A model generated the notes under the pieces. The model searched no databases and was not told the origin of the DNA. It saw only the letters and a list, made by a program, of their open reading frames with translations. 64,000 nucleotides of DNA from assembly GCF_022870865.1 (NCBI RefSeq), contig NZ_CP091508.1, positions 1,798,001 through 1,862,000 on the forward strand, read 5' to 3'. Below are positions 28,457 through 37,237 of this stretch, one piece after another; positions within the stretch are counted from its first letter, which is position 1; every line of letters begins with the position of its first letter. The DNA is from Uruburuella testudinis (GTDB lineage Bacteria; Pseudomonadota; Gammaproteobacteria; Burkholderiales; Neisseriaceae). A program made the translations under genes and the position numbers.

Positions 28457-29362
28457 ATGATAAATTTCCGCCTGATTCGTCATCTGTGGCTTTTTCTGGC
28501 GGTGGCAGAGGAAGAGCATTTCGGCCGTGCCGCTGCAAAACTCGGCATGTCGCAACCGCCGCTGACCGAGCAAATCAAGCAATTGGAACACGCATTGAAA
28601 GTCAAATTGTTTGAGCGTTCGCGCCGGGGCACGCAGCTTACTCCCGTGGGGCGGGCGGTTTTACCGGCGGTGCAGCAGTTTGCCCGACAATTGCAACAGC
28701 TTGAAAGCGCCGTGCAGGAAGCCGTGACCGGCCACAGCGGCACACTCACGTTCGGCGCGATTACCGTGGCGATGCTGGAGGTGTTGCCGCCCTTAATCGA
28801 GGAAATCAAACGCCGCCATCCCGATATAACGGTGCGGGTGCGGGAAATCGACAGCGCCGAAGCCGTGCCGCTGTTGCAGGCCGGCGAAATCGATATGGCG
28901 TTTGCCCGGCTCGACGGCTATCTCGGTGCCGACATCCGCTCCAACACCCTGTTGCGCACGCCCCTGGCTGCTGCCGTGCCGAAAAGCCACCGTTTGAGCG
29001 GCAAAGCGCAAATTTCACTGGCAGATTTGGCCGATGAAGCCTTTGTGATGTTCGAACGCAAAGTCAGCCCGGCCTCATTTGATGCGCTGCTCGCCACCTG
29101 CCGCCAGGCCGGTTTTTCGCCGCGCATTCTGCATGAAGTGCGCTCGGTGAGTTTGCAGATTGCTTTTGTCGGCTGCAACCAAGGCGTGGCGCTGGTGCCC
29201 GCTTCATTGACACAGCTTTTGCCCGCCAACGTGGTGCTGCTGCCCTTGCAGGAAGCCACCCGCATCACCACTGTAGCCGCCGCATGGCAACACACGCGTG
29301 ACAACCGGCTGATAGCAAGCGTGCTGACTGTATTAGACCAACAATGGCCGAAGGCTGTTTGA
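28457..29362 (+). CDS. LysR-family transcriptional regulator
   Basis: A 301-residue regulator with an N-terminal winged helix (about 1-65: HLWLFLAVAEEEHFGRAAAKLGMSQPPLTEQIKQLE) and a periplasmic-binding-like effector domain from about residue 90. The ATG at 28457 follows AGGAAAACC. It is divergent from a LeuE-like exporter and upstream of fghA. LysR proteins usually control a divergent neighbour, which makes the exporter the first candidate target. The effector is unknown. Confidence 0.9.
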   Translation: MINFRLIRHLWLFLAVAEEEHFGRAAAKLGMSQPPLTEQIKQLEHALKVKLFERSRRGTQLTPVGRAVLPAVQQFARQLQQLESAVQEAVTGHSGTLTFGAITVAMLEVLPPLIEEIKRRHPDITVRVREIDSAEAVPLLQAGEIDMAFARLDGYLGADIRSNTLLRTPLAAAVPKSHRLSGKAQISLADLADEAFVMFERKVSPASFDALLATCRQAGFSPRILHEVRSVSLQIAFVGCNQGVALVPASLTQLLPANVVLLPLQEATRITTVAAAWQHTRDNRLIASVLTVLDQQWPKAV

Positions 29363-29428
29363 TACCCGGCATGCTCCCCACCGGCCTGTGAGTTGTCAGG
29401 ACACCCATCTGCCGGCTTGCTTTTTTTA

Positions 29429-29479
29429 AATGGTTTTCAGACGGCCACATGTGATATAAAAGGCCGTCTGAAAACCATT
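29429..29479. terminator. Long DUS hairpin just before fghA
   Basis: A 19-bp stem (AAATGGTTTTCAGACGGCC and its complement) around a 13-15 base loop containing GATATAAAA. It ends 14 bases before the fghA start, so it could end the LysR transcript and also shape the fghA leader. Confidence 0.6.
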
Positions 29480-29493
29480 TGCACGAGCATATC

Positions 29494-30336
29494 ATGAACA
29501 CACCCACGCTGATTTCCCGCCATAAAATGTTCAACGGCCATCACGAGCGCTACCGCCACGCCTCAGCGGCCACCGGCACCGACATGACGTTTGCCGTTTA
29601 TCTGCCGCCGCAAGCGCTGCAAGGTTATCAAGTGCCGGTGCTGTATTGGCTCTCCGGCCTTACCTGCACCGATGAAAACTTTTCCACCAAAGCCGGTGCG
29701 CAACGTTTTGCTGCCCAATGGGGCATGGCGCTGGTGATGCCCGACACTTCGCCGCGCGGCGATGATGTGGCAGACGACGAGCGCTACGATTTGGGCCAAG
29801 GCGCGGGGTTTTATGTAAACGCCGTCGAAGCGCCGTGGGCAGCACATTATCAGATGTATGATTACGTGGCACACGAGCTGCCCGCGCTGATTGAAGCGCA
29901 TTTTCCCGTAACCGACAAACGCAGCATTTCCGGCCACAGCATGGGCGGCCACGGCGCGCTGCAAATCGCGCTGAAAAACCCCGGCCGCTACGCCGCCGTA
30001 TCGGCCTTCGCCCCGATTGTTAATCCGAGCGAAACGCCGTGGGGGCAAAAAGCCTTTACCGCTTATTTGGGCGGCGATCAAACCACTTGGGCGCAATATG
30101 ACAGCACCAAATTGGTTCAGACGGCCTCTGCCAAGCTGCCGATACTGATCGATCAAGGCGGTGGCGATGATTTTTACCCGCAAGAGCTGCAACCGGAAAA
30201 ATTCGCCGCCGCCGCCCGGGGCAACGGCTTTCATGTTCAATTCAACCTGCGCCCGGGCTACGACCACAGCTATTACTTTATCGCCAGCTTTATCGACAGC
30301 CACATTGAATTTCATGCCGATGCGCTGGGCTTATGA
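29494..30336 (+). CDS. fghA: S-formylglutathione hydrolase
   Basis: Last step of glutathione-dependent formaldehyde detoxification, splitting S-formylglutathione to formate and glutathione. It is a 280-residue alpha/beta hydrolase of the esterase D family with Ser149 in GHSMGG, a probable Asp in DQGGGDDFY and His in GYDHSYYF. WLSGLTCTDENF is family-typical. The ATG at 29494 is chosen over the TTG 15 bases upstream because the family begins close to this point. The usual partner, a glutathione-dependent formaldehyde dehydrogenase (adhC), is not in the window. Confidence 0.94.
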   Translation: MNTPTLISRHKMFNGHHERYRHASAATGTDMTFAVYLPPQALQGYQVPVLYWLSGLTCTDENFSTKAGAQRFAAQWGMALVMPDTSPRGDDVADDERYDLGQGAGFYVNAVEAPWAAHYQMYDYVAHELPALIEAHFPVTDKRSISGHSMGGHGALQIALKNPGRYAAVSAFAPIVNPSETPWGQKAFTAYLGGDQTTWAQYDSTKLVQTASAKLPILIDQGGGDDFYPQELQPEKFAAAARGNGFHVQFNLRPGYDHSYYFIASFIDSHIEFHADALGL

Positions 30337-30424
30337 TTAAAACAGCTGAGGCCGTCTGAAAGGATGAATGCTTGAACTGCCCCCCAAATCTTGGACATTT
30401 TCAAACCGCTGAATCAATCACGCT

Positions 30425-31261
30425 TCAAGCGGCGGTTGCAAACTGAGTTCTGTATGCCACAGGGCTCAGTTTTTTCAAATTCAAACTCAATCGCTCATAG
30501 TTGTAGTAGCGGATATAGTCATGTATTTCCGCCTCCAATTCCTCTATCGAAGCAAAAGTCCGGTTGTAGAAACATTCCGTCTTCAATATTGCGAAAAAAC
30601 TCTCCATCGGCGCATTATCCCAGCAATTGCCTTTGCGCGACATGCTTTGGGTGATGCCTGCCTCTGCCAATTGCTCACGATACGCATGGCAACGATACAA
30701 TACGCCCTGGTCGGAGTGCAGCATCGGTTTGCGTGCGCCCAGTTGCGCCACTGCCTGTGACAGCATGGTCGTTACCATTTCGCTGTTCGGGCGGCGCGAC
30801 AGGTGATAGCTGCGGATTTCGCGGTTATACAAATCGAGTATCGGCGACAGATACAGCTTTTGACCGTCGCATTTGAATTCGGTGACATCGGTCAGCCATT
30901 TCTCGTCGGGTGTGTTGGCGTTAAAGTTGCGCTTCAACAGATTCTCGGATGTTTCGCCCATCGCCGGCGGGTAGTATTTTCGCTTGGCTCTGACGATGGC
31001 TTTCAAATTCATTTTTTTCATCAGCCGCGCTACTTTCTTGGTGTTCCATGACAGTGCGGCGGCAATGCGCCTTTGTCCGTAACAGCCTTTGTGCTGCTGG
31101 TAAACGGCGTATACTGCTTCCATATCTGCCTGATCTTTGTCGGGCTTTTGGTTGCTTTTTCTGCTGAAGTAGAAGCTGCTGTGTGACAGTTCGGCAGATT
31201 CGCAAAGATATTTTAGCGGGTGTTCTGTTTTTAATGCTTCGATGATGCGGGCTTTTTCTCG
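30425..31261 (-). CDS. IS3-family transposase OrfB (DDE catalytic part, made by frameshift from OrfA)
   Basis: The rve/DDE integrase domain of the transposase. The acidic residues are visible in DVTEF, LHSDQG and KGNCWDNAPMESFFAILKTE, preceded by the HTH_21 region (HKGCYGQRRIAAAL). The frame is entered by a -1 slip at an A5G run near 31252-31257, where OrfA reads EKKP and OrfB reads EKAR. All catalytic parts are present, so it should be active. The frame remains open back to about 31468. Confidence 0.9.
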   Translation of the reverse strand, partial: REKARIIEALKTEHPLKYLCESAELSHSSFYFSRKSNQKPDKDQADMEAVYAVYQQHKGCYGQRRIAAALSWNTKKVARLMKKMNLKAIVRAKRKYYPPAMGETSENLLKRNFNANTPDEKWLTDVTEFKCDGQKLYLSPILDLYNREIRSYHLSRRPNSEMVTTMLSQAVAQLGARKPMLHSDQGVLYRCHAYREQLAEAGITQSMSRKGNCWDNAPMESFFAILKTECFYNRTFASIEELEAEIHDYIRYYNYERLSLNLKKLSPVAYRTQFATAA

Positions 31262-31581
31262 GTTGGGTTTGCGCGCTTCATCAGCGCATCGAGCTTTTTT
31301 AGATAAGCGTTCTCCGCTCTGAGGTAGGCGACTTCTTCTAATAGCTCTGCCTGTGTTTTTTCGGCATCGGGTTTGTCGGTAATAAAGGGGTTTTTGCGTT
31401 GTTTGGACATGGTGCTTTGAGGGTGCTCCAGCGCGTGGATGCCTGCTCGTTCGTAGGCGGCAATCCATCGGCGTAAGTGGGTTCGGGATATTTGAAGCTC
31501 GTCTGCGGTGCGTTGTTGGCTTCTGAGTGCAGAATAACGCATCACGGCCTGATGTTTGAAGTGTAGGCTGTATTTAGACAT
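31231..31581 (-). CDS. IS3-family OrfA (helix-turn-helix, DNA binding)
   Basis: A 116-residue protein with a helix-turn-helix in SALRSQQRTADELQISRTHLRRW and a leucine-zipper-like end (LLEEVAYLRAENAYLKKLDAL). It binds the IS ends. The ATG at 31581 is the likely start. It overlaps OrfB, with which it is fused by programmed frameshifting to give the full transposase. Confidence 0.88.
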   Translation of the reverse strand: MSKYSLHFKHQAVMRYSALRSQQRTADELQISRTHLRRWIAAYERAGIHALEHPQSTMSKQRKNPFITDKPDAEKTQAELLEEVAYLRAENAYLKKLDALMKRANPTEKKPASSKH

Positions 31582-31768
31582 AAGAAAACTGTACCTTTCA
31601 TGGGTTGGTGGGAGGTGTCCAACTTTTGGGGTACAGTTCACTTTTTTCTATTTCATCAAACTGCAACACAAATGCCCCACAATCAGCGCTTCTCCGGCCG
31701 ATATGCGGCAACAGCGCCCATCCTGCCGGCTGTTTCTTGAATATTGTCAAACCCACAGGTAAATACAC

Positions 31769-32863
31769 ATGCGTTACTCACGTTTTCTGCTCGCCGCTCC
31801 GCTTATCGCATTGGCCGCCTGCTCCGGCCAAAGCGAAACGGCCGCACAACAACCCGCCGCTGCCGCTCCGGCCGCAACGCTCACTTTAGAACAGATTATC
31901 GAAAAAGCCCGTGCCGAAGGCCGCATCAACAGCGTGGGCATGCCCGACACCTGGGCCAACTGGAAAGAAACTTGGCAAGACTTGGCGCAAGAATACGGCC
32001 TGCAACACCAAGACACCGACATGAGCTCGGCGCAGGAAATCGCCAAATTCGCCGCTGAAAAAGACAACGCCACCGCCGATATCGGCGATGTCGGCGCCAC
32101 CTTCGGCCCGATTGCGCTTGAAAAAGAAGTGGTGCAGCCCTACAAGCCCACCACTTGGGATCAGATTCCCGATTGGGCAAAAGATGCAGACGGCAACTGG
32201 GTGATTGCCTACACCGGCACCATCGCCTTTATCGCCGACAAACAAAAAGTTACCGATGTGCCCAAAAGCTGGGCCGATTTGAAAAATTCGTCTTACCGCA
32301 TCACCGTGGGCGATGTTTCCAGCGCCAGCCAGGCGGTTAACGGCGTGCTGGCGGCCAATTATGCGCTGGGCGGTACAGAAGCCGATTTAACCCCCGCAAT
32401 GGATTATTTTGCCGATTTGGCCAAACAAAAACGCTTGGCAATGGTCGACCCTTCGCTGGCCAATCTGGAAAAAGGTGAAGTGGAAGTGGCGGTGGTGTGG
32501 GATTTCAACGGCTTGAATTACCGCGATCAAATCGATGCCAACCGCTTTGAAGTGGTGATTCCGAGCGACGGTTCGGTTACCTCGGGCTACGCCACCATCA
32601 TCAACAAATACGCCAAGCACCCGCACGCGGCCATGCTCACGCGCGAGTTTATCTTGTCTGACAAAGGCCAGCTCAATCTGGCGCGCGGCTATGCCCGCCC
32701 CATCCGCATCGAATCCTTAACCATTCCCGCCGAGGTGCAGGCCAAACTGCTGCCGCAGGTGCAATATGCCAAGGCGCGCCCGGTAGCCGATATGGCCGCT
32801 TGGGAAAAATCGGCTAAAGCGCTGCCTTCGCTGTGGCAGCAGAAAGTGTTGATTAATCAATAA
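31769..32863 (+). CDS. ABC transporter substrate-binding lipoprotein (candidate phosphonate/phospho-organic importer)
   Basis: A 364-residue type 2 periplasmic binding protein (SBP_bac_6-like) with a lipoprotein signal ending ALAACS. The ligand domain has DIGDVGATFGPIA and VGDVSSASQAVNGVLAANYALGG stretches like iron, thiamine or 2-aminoethylphosphonate binders. The ATG at 31769 follows AGGTAAATACAC. It opens an operon with a phosphodiesterase-like enzyme, two permeases and an ATPase. The ligand is not provable from sequence; the enzyme in the operon argues for a phosphorus-containing compound. Confidence 0.85.
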   Translation: MRYSRFLLAAPLIALAACSGQSETAAQQPAAAAPAATLTLEQIIEKARAEGRINSVGMPDTWANWKETWQDLAQEYGLQHQDTDMSSAQEIAKFAAEKDNATADIGDVGATFGPIALEKEVVQPYKPTTWDQIPDWAKDADGNWVIAYTGTIAFIADKQKVTDVPKSWADLKNSSYRITVGDVSSASQAVNGVLAANYALGGTEADLTPAMDYFADLAKQKRLAMVDPSLANLEKGEVEVAVVWDFNGLNYRDQIDANRFEVVIPSDGSVTSGYATIINKYAKHPHAAMLTREFILSDKGQLNLARGYARPIRIESLTIPAEVQAKLLPQVQYAKARPVADMAAWEKSAKALPSLWQQKVLINQ

Positions 32864-32954
32864 GCGTTTGTCTGATACACCCCGATAAGGCAGAGTTTCA
32901 GACGGCCTGTCGGGGTTTTGCTGATTATCCGGTTTTACCCTATGGAGCCGCACC

Positions 32955-33755
32955 ATGAACAAAGTGATTCTGGTTCTGCTGGACGGCCTCAATGCCGACA
33001 CAGGCCGCAACTGTATGGGCTATCTGCAAGCCTTGTGCCAAGATCAAAAAGGGCGCTGTTACACGCTCGAATGCGAGCTGCCCTCGATGTCGCGCCCGCT
33101 CTACGAATGCGTGCTCACCGGCATTGCGCCGCATATCAGCGGCGTTTACCACAACAATATCGTGCGCCTTTCGCGTGAACAAAGCATCTTTCATTATGCC
33201 CGCCAAGCCGGATTGAAAACCGCGGCGGCGGCTTATCATTGGGTGAGCGAGCTGTATAACGCCGCGCCTTTCGATGCCGGGCGCGACCGTCACACCGCCG
33301 ATGAAACGCTGCCCATTCAATACGGCCATTTTTACTATGCCGACCACTACCCCGATTCGCATCTGTTTGACGATGCCGAACACCTGCGCCGCGCCTACGC
33401 GCCCGATTTTCTGCTGGTGCATCCGATGAATATCGACGATGCCGGCCACAAAGCGGGTTTCGACAGCGCCGCCTACCGCAACGCCGCCCGCAAGGCCGAT
33501 ATTTATCTTTCGCATTATCTGCAAACATGGCTGGATGACGGCTATCAGGTCATTGTTACCGCCGATCACGGCATGAACAATGATAAAAGCCACGGCGGCA
33601 TTTTGCCTGAAGAGCGCGAAGTGCCGCTGTATGTGTTCGGCAGCGCATTTTCGCTGGCCGGTGCCGATATCCGCCAAACCGAAATCTGCGGCACGGTTTG
33701 CGCTTTATTGGGTGCAGCGCACGACAAGCCCCTGTGCCGGGAGCTGCTGCGATGA
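32955..33755 (+). CDS. Alkaline-phosphatase-superfamily phosphodiesterase/nucleotide pyrophosphatase-like protein
   Basis: A 266-residue metalloenzyme of the alkaline phosphatase/phosphodiesterase superfamily. The metal site is visible as LLDGLNADT near the N-terminus, the nucleophile region SMSRPLYECVLTG, HPMNIDDAGH (Asp and His ligands) and TADHGMNNDKSHGG. No signal peptide, so it acts in the cytoplasm, presumably on the imported compound. ATG 32955 follows GGAGCCGC. Its stop overlaps the next permease start by 4 bp (ATGA). Phosphonoacetate hydrolase-like or phosphodiester-cleaving activity are both possible. Confidence 0.82.
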   Translation: MNKVILVLLDGLNADTGRNCMGYLQALCQDQKGRCYTLECELPSMSRPLYECVLTGIAPHISGVYHNNIVRLSREQSIFHYARQAGLKTAAAAYHWVSELYNAAPFDAGRDRHTADETLPIQYGHFYYADHYPDSHLFDDAEHLRRAYAPDFLLVHPMNIDDAGHKAGFDSAAYRNAARKADIYLSHYLQTWLDDGYQVIVTADHGMNNDKSHGGILPEEREVPLYVFGSAFSLAGADIRQTEICGTVCALLGAAHDKPLCRELLR

Positions 33756-34615
33756 TTCAGACGGCCTTTGCCGCGCGCAAAGCGCGTATCGGCAAGCATT
33801 GGGGCACTTATGCCGCCGCCGTGCCTTTTGTTTTGCTGGTGGTGCTGTTTTTATTCGCACCGCTGGGCTGGGTGGTGGTCAATGCCTTTCGCAGCGATGC
33901 CGGCGCGTTAACCCTCGCCAACGTGCAGGCGGTGTTCGACAATGCTTTTTATCTGCAATCGGTCAGCATTTCACTCAAGCTCAGCTTCATCAGCAGCGTG
34001 GCCGGCCTGCTCATCGGCTTTCAAGGCGCTTATTCGCTGTATGCCGTGCGCAACAGCCGTTTCGGCCGCGCATTGGTGCTGCTCAACAGCCTGCTGAGCA
34101 ATTTCAGCGGCGTGCCGTTGGCGTTTGCCATCATGATTGTGTTCGGCTCCAGCGGCGTGATGACGCTGCTGCTGCAACATTTCGGCATCGGCGAAGTGTT
34201 GGACGTGTATTCCTACAGCGGTATTTTGGTGAGCTATATTTATTTTCAGATTCCGCTGGCGGTGCTGCTGCTTTATCCGTCTATCGAGGCGCTCAAGCAG
34301 GAATGGCTCGAAAACGCCTATCTGCTCGGTTCGTCGTTTGGCGGCTATTTTGTGAAAGTGGCGCTGCCGGTGCTGATGCCGGCGCTGTTGGGCACGTTTA
34401 TCATTTTGTTTGCCAACGCCCTGGGCGCCTACGCCACCGCTTATGCGCTCACCACCGGCAATTTCAATATTCTGCCCATCCGCATCGCCGCGCTGATTGC
34501 CGGCAACCTCACGTTAGAGCCAAATATGGCCGCCGCGCTGGCTTTGGTGCTGGTGTCGCTGATGCTGGTGATGACGCTGGCGCACCAATACCTGCTGCGC
34601 CGTTATCAGGAGTAA
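33752..34615 (+). CDS. ABC transporter permease, first subunit
   Basis: A 287-residue inner-membrane permease with six spans and the BPD_transp_1 EAA loop (ENAYLLGSSFGGYFVKVALP). ATG 33752 overlaps the phosphodiesterase stop (ATGA), and a longer upstream frame is not conserved. Three bp separate it from the second permease. It belongs to the Pot/PhnU-like group that transports spermidine, iron or aminoethylphosphonate. Confidence 0.9.
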   Translation: MIQTAFAARKARIGKHWGTYAAAVPFVLLVVLFLFAPLGWVVVNAFRSDAGALTLANVQAVFDNAFYLQSVSISLKLSFISSVAGLLIGFQGAYSLYAVRNSRFGRALVLLNSLLSNFSGVPLAFAIMIVFGSSGVMTLLLQHFGIGEVLDVYSYSGILVSYIYFQIPLAVLLLYPSIEALKQEWLENAYLLGSSFGGYFVKVALPVLMPALLGTFIILFANALGAYATAYALTTGNFNILPIRIAALIAGNLTLEPNMAAALALVLVSLMLVMTLAHQYLLRRYQE

Positions 34616-34618
34616 AAC

Positions 34619-35410
34619 ATGAGCCAAACCCGTTCGCGCGCGTTTCATTACACTTATCTGACGGTGCTGATGCTGGTGATGCTGGTACCAGTGGCGGCCA
34701 CGCTGATGTATGCCACTTCGAGCAATTGGTCGCGCACCATTCTGCCGGAAAACTGGACGCTCAAATGGCTGCTGGAAATTTGGAGCAACCCGCGCTTTCT
34801 CAAAGCCAGCCTTTATTCGGCGCTGCTGAGCACCACGGCGGCGGTGTTGAGCATTGTGATTGTGTTCCCCGTGTTGCTGGCGGTGCACACCAGCCATCCG
34901 AAATGGGAAAAATGGATCAGCCCGGTGCTGGTGCTGCCTTTCACGCTGCCGCCGGTGGTGGCTTCAGTGGGCATGCTGCAACTGTATTCGGGCGTGTTGA
35001 GCACGTTTGCCGGCACTTTTCTGGTGCTTACCGGCTGCTATTTCACCATTGTGCTGCCGTTTGTTTACCGCTCGCTCGATAATAATTTCCGCGCCATCAG
35101 CGTCAAAGACTTAATCGAAGCTTCGGCGCTGTTGGGAGCAAGCCGTCTGCAAACGGTGAGGCATATTCTGATGCCCAACCTCAAACGCGGGCTGACAGTG
35201 GCGTTTTTTATTTCCATCGCCTTTTTAATCGGCGAATTTGTGTTTATCAATATTCTTTCAGGCGGCCATTTGGAAACCATCCAGATTTATCTCTACAGCC
35301 TGAAAAACCGCTCCGGCCATTTGAGCAGCGCGGTGGTGATATCTTATTTTATGGTGATGCTGCTGATTACCCTGCTGGTCAGCCGCTTGAGCCGGGAGAA
35401 ACAAACATGA
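34619..35410 (+). CDS. ABC transporter permease, second subunit
   Basis: A 263-residue permease with six spans; its EAA loop is IEASALLGASRLQTVRHILMPNL. It starts at ATG 34619, three bases after the first permease, and its stop overlaps the ATPase start by 4 bp (ATGA). It pairs with the first permease to form the membrane channel. Confidence 0.9.
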   Translation: MSQTRSRAFHYTYLTVLMLVMLVPVAATLMYATSSNWSRTILPENWTLKWLLEIWSNPRFLKASLYSALLSTTAAVLSIVIVFPVLLAVHTSHPKWEKWISPVLVLPFTLPPVVASVGMLQLYSGVLSTFAGTFLVLTGCYFTIVLPFVYRSLDNNFRAISVKDLIEASALLGASRLQTVRHILMPNLKRGLTVAFFISIAFLIGEFVFINILSGGHLETIQIYLYSLKNRSGHLSSAVVISYFMVMLLITLLVSRLSREKQT

Positions 35411-36408
35411 GTGAATTAATCATTAAAGATGCCTATAAAGCCTTTGGCGGATTGGTGGTTATCGACCATTTAAACATCCACATTCCGCAAGGCTGCCTGC
35501 TCACGCTGTTGGGCCCCAGCGGCTGCGGCAAATCTACACTGCTGCGCTGTATCGCCGGGCTGGAAACGCTCGACCGCGGCCAAATCCTGCTCGACGGCGC
35601 CGACATCACCCGCAAGCCGCCGCAAAAGCGCAATATCGCTATGGTATTCCAACACTACGCGCTGTTCCCCAACATGACCGTAGCGCAAAATATTGAATTC
35701 GGCTTGAAAATCAAAAAAATGCCGTCTGAAGTGCGCGCCGCCAAAGTGCAGAAAGTGTTGGAACTGGTGGAGCTGCAAGCCTTTGCCGCTCAAAAACCCG
35801 CCTCACTTTCAGGCGGCCAGAAACAGCGTGTGGCATTGGCGCGCGGCTTGGTGATGGAGCCGAAACTGCTGCTGCTCGACGAGCCGCTTTCCGCACTCGA
35901 TGCCCGCATCCGCAAAAACCTGCGCAGCCAGATTTGCGACATTCAAAAAGAGCTCAACCTCACCACCGTATTTGTTACCCACGACCAGGAAGAAGCGCTG
36001 GCGATGTCCGACCAAGTGGTATTGCTCAACAGCGGCCGCATCGAGCAGCATTGCAGCCCCGAAACGCTTTACAACAGCCCCGCCAACGAATTTACCGCCG
36101 GTTTTATCGGCAACTACAATATGGGCGCGCTGCCTTCGCTGAAACACCCCGACCGCAACGCTTCGCTGGTGGTGCGCCCCGAAGCGATACAGATTCACCC
36201 CTCACAAGGCGATATTGCCGCCGTGATTCAAACCCGCACCCTGCTCGGCAGCATCGTGCGCTACCGCGTAGCAACCGATATCGGCGACACCCTGCATGTC
36301 GACGTGCTCAATTACGGCCCCGCCAGCAGCCTGCCCGAAGGCAGCGCAGTCTACCTCACCGTGCCGCCGGCCGAAGTGATTGCCCTGCAAAAAAGCGCAG
36401 CCGTTTAA
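35407..36408 (+). CDS. ABC transporter ATP-binding protein
   Basis: A 333-residue ATPase of the PotA/PhnT group: Walker A GPSGCGKST, signature LSGGQKQRVALARGL, Walker B LLLLDEPLSALD and the H-loop TVFVTHDQEEAL. A C-terminal TOBE domain begins near residue 265 (LVVRPEAIQIHPSQ). It overlaps the second permease by 4 bp, closing the operon SBP, phosphodiesterase, permease, permease, ATPase. Confidence 0.93.
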   Translation: MSELIIKDAYKAFGGLVVIDHLNIHIPQGCLLTLLGPSGCGKSTLLRCIAGLETLDRGQILLDGADITRKPPQKRNIAMVFQHYALFPNMTVAQNIEFGLKIKKMPSEVRAAKVQKVLELVELQAFAAQKPASLSGGQKQRVALARGLVMEPKLLLLDEPLSALDARIRKNLRSQICDIQKELNLTTVFVTHDQEEALAMSDQVVLLNSGRIEQHCSPETLYNSPANEFTAGFIGNYNMGALPSLKHPDRNASLVVRPEAIQIHPSQGDIAAVIQTRTLLGSIVRYRVATDIGDTLHVDVLNYGPASSLPEGSAVYLTVPPAEVIALQKSAAV

Positions 36409-36482
36409 CAAGCTTTTCAGACGGCCTGCGGCGTGCATACCGTATTGCAAGGCCGTCTGAAACGATTTATTTGGAAACCCTG

Positions 36483-37169
36483 ATGAACCTGGCCATTTTC
36501 GACCTCGACCACACCTTAATCAGCTGCGACACCGAAGTTTGCTGGATTGATTTTCTGCACCGGCGCGCTCTGCTGGATGATGATTTTTTACAGCGGCGCG
36601 ATGCGCTGTTTGACCAATACGCCGACGGCAGCGTAGATGCCGATGAATTCGTGCGCTTTCAGCTCTCCAGCCTCACCCCCTTCAAACGCCGCGATTTAGA
36701 AGCCCTCTACCCCGAATTTCTGCAAACATTCATTCTGCCCGCCGTGTATCCGCAAGCGCTTGAATTAGTCGATAAACACCGCCGCCAAAGCGACCGACTG
36801 CTGCTGCTTTCCGCCAGCAACGAATTTCTCATCCGCCCGATTGCCGCCGAATTCGGCATCAGCCACATCATCGGCGTGATTCCCGAAGAGGACGGCAACG
36901 GCGGCTTCAGCGGCAACGTATGCGGCACCGCCAGCTTCCGCGAAGGCAAAATCACCCGCCTGCACCAATGGCTGGCACAACACGGCCGCACGCTAAACGA
37001 TTTCGGGCAATGCTGGTTTTACAGCGATTCGGTCAACGACCTGCCGTTGCTGCATCAGGTCAACCGCCCCGTTGCCGTCAACCCCGACCCCAAACTGGCC
37101 GCCACCGCCACCGCACAGGGCTGGCCGGTATTGCATTTTGCCCATGCAGCACCACAAAAGGCCGTCTGA
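36483..37169 (+). CDS. HAD-IB family phosphatase (SerB-like)
   Basis: A 228-residue haloacid-dehalogenase hydrolase with the nucleophile motif FDLDHTLISCD, LLSASNEF (motif II, Ser) and FYSDSVNDLPLL (motif IV). It resembles phosphoserine phosphatase-like HAD-IB enzymes. It lies 75 bp behind the ATPase, with an inverted DUS pair in the gap (36416-36462), so it may or may not share the ABC transcript. Its stop TGA is part of a DUS (AAG GCC GTC TGA). A role in dephosphorylating the imported compound is inferred only. Confidence 0.85.
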   Translation: MNLAIFDLDHTLISCDTEVCWIDFLHRRALLDDDFLQRRDALFDQYADGSVDADEFVRFQLSSLTPFKRRDLEALYPEFLQTFILPAVYPQALELVDKHRRQSDRLLLLSASNEFLIRPIAAEFGISHIIGVIPEEDGNGGFSGNVCGTASFREGKITRLHQWLAQHGRTLNDFGQCWFYSDSVNDLPLLHQVNRPVAVNPDPKLAATATAQGWPVLHFAHAAPQKAV

Positions 37170-37173
37170 AACG

Positions 37174-37212
37174 GAAAGGCCGTCTGAAAAACTGGTTTTC
37201 AGACGGCCTTTC
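37174..37212. terminator. DUS hairpin between convergent HAD and fieF-like genes
   Basis: GAAAGGCCGTCTGAAAA and its complement around a 5-6 base loop, with a further DUS just before at 37159-37171. It is placed between two convergent genes and probably stops both. Confidence 0.7.
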
Positions 37213-37237
37213 ATACCTTTCGCTCAAAGCATTCCGC

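Larger units (their letters stand above)
30373..31640 (-). mobile_element. IS3-family insertion sequence, apparently intact
   Basis: About 1268 bp. Terminal inverted repeats are TGAACTGCCCCCCAAATCTTGG (left, shown in part) and the complement of CCAACTTTTGGGGTACAGTTCA (right), imperfect over some 25 bp. It carries overlapping orfA and orfB on the minus strand with a frameshift site between them. No clear target duplication: the three bases beside the ends differ (GCT and CTT). It lies between fghA and the ABC operon. Confidence 0.9.

Noticed and set aside
33580..35082. A 500-codon open frame on the plus strand over the two permease genes
   Set aside because: It lies in another frame over genes with clear membrane-protein homology; its composition is Arg/Gly/Ala/His-rich, typical of a shadow in GC-rich DNA.
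35934..36482. Upstream extension of the HAD gene within the ATPase coding region
   Set aside because: The family motif FDLDHTL begins just after the ATG at 36483, and the extension is Arg-rich with no homology.
37150..37215. CRISPR-like repeats from clustered DUS
   Set aside because: The copies are 10-12 bp uptake sequences in direct and inverted orientation, not regularly spaced repeats with unique spacers, and there are no cas genes.
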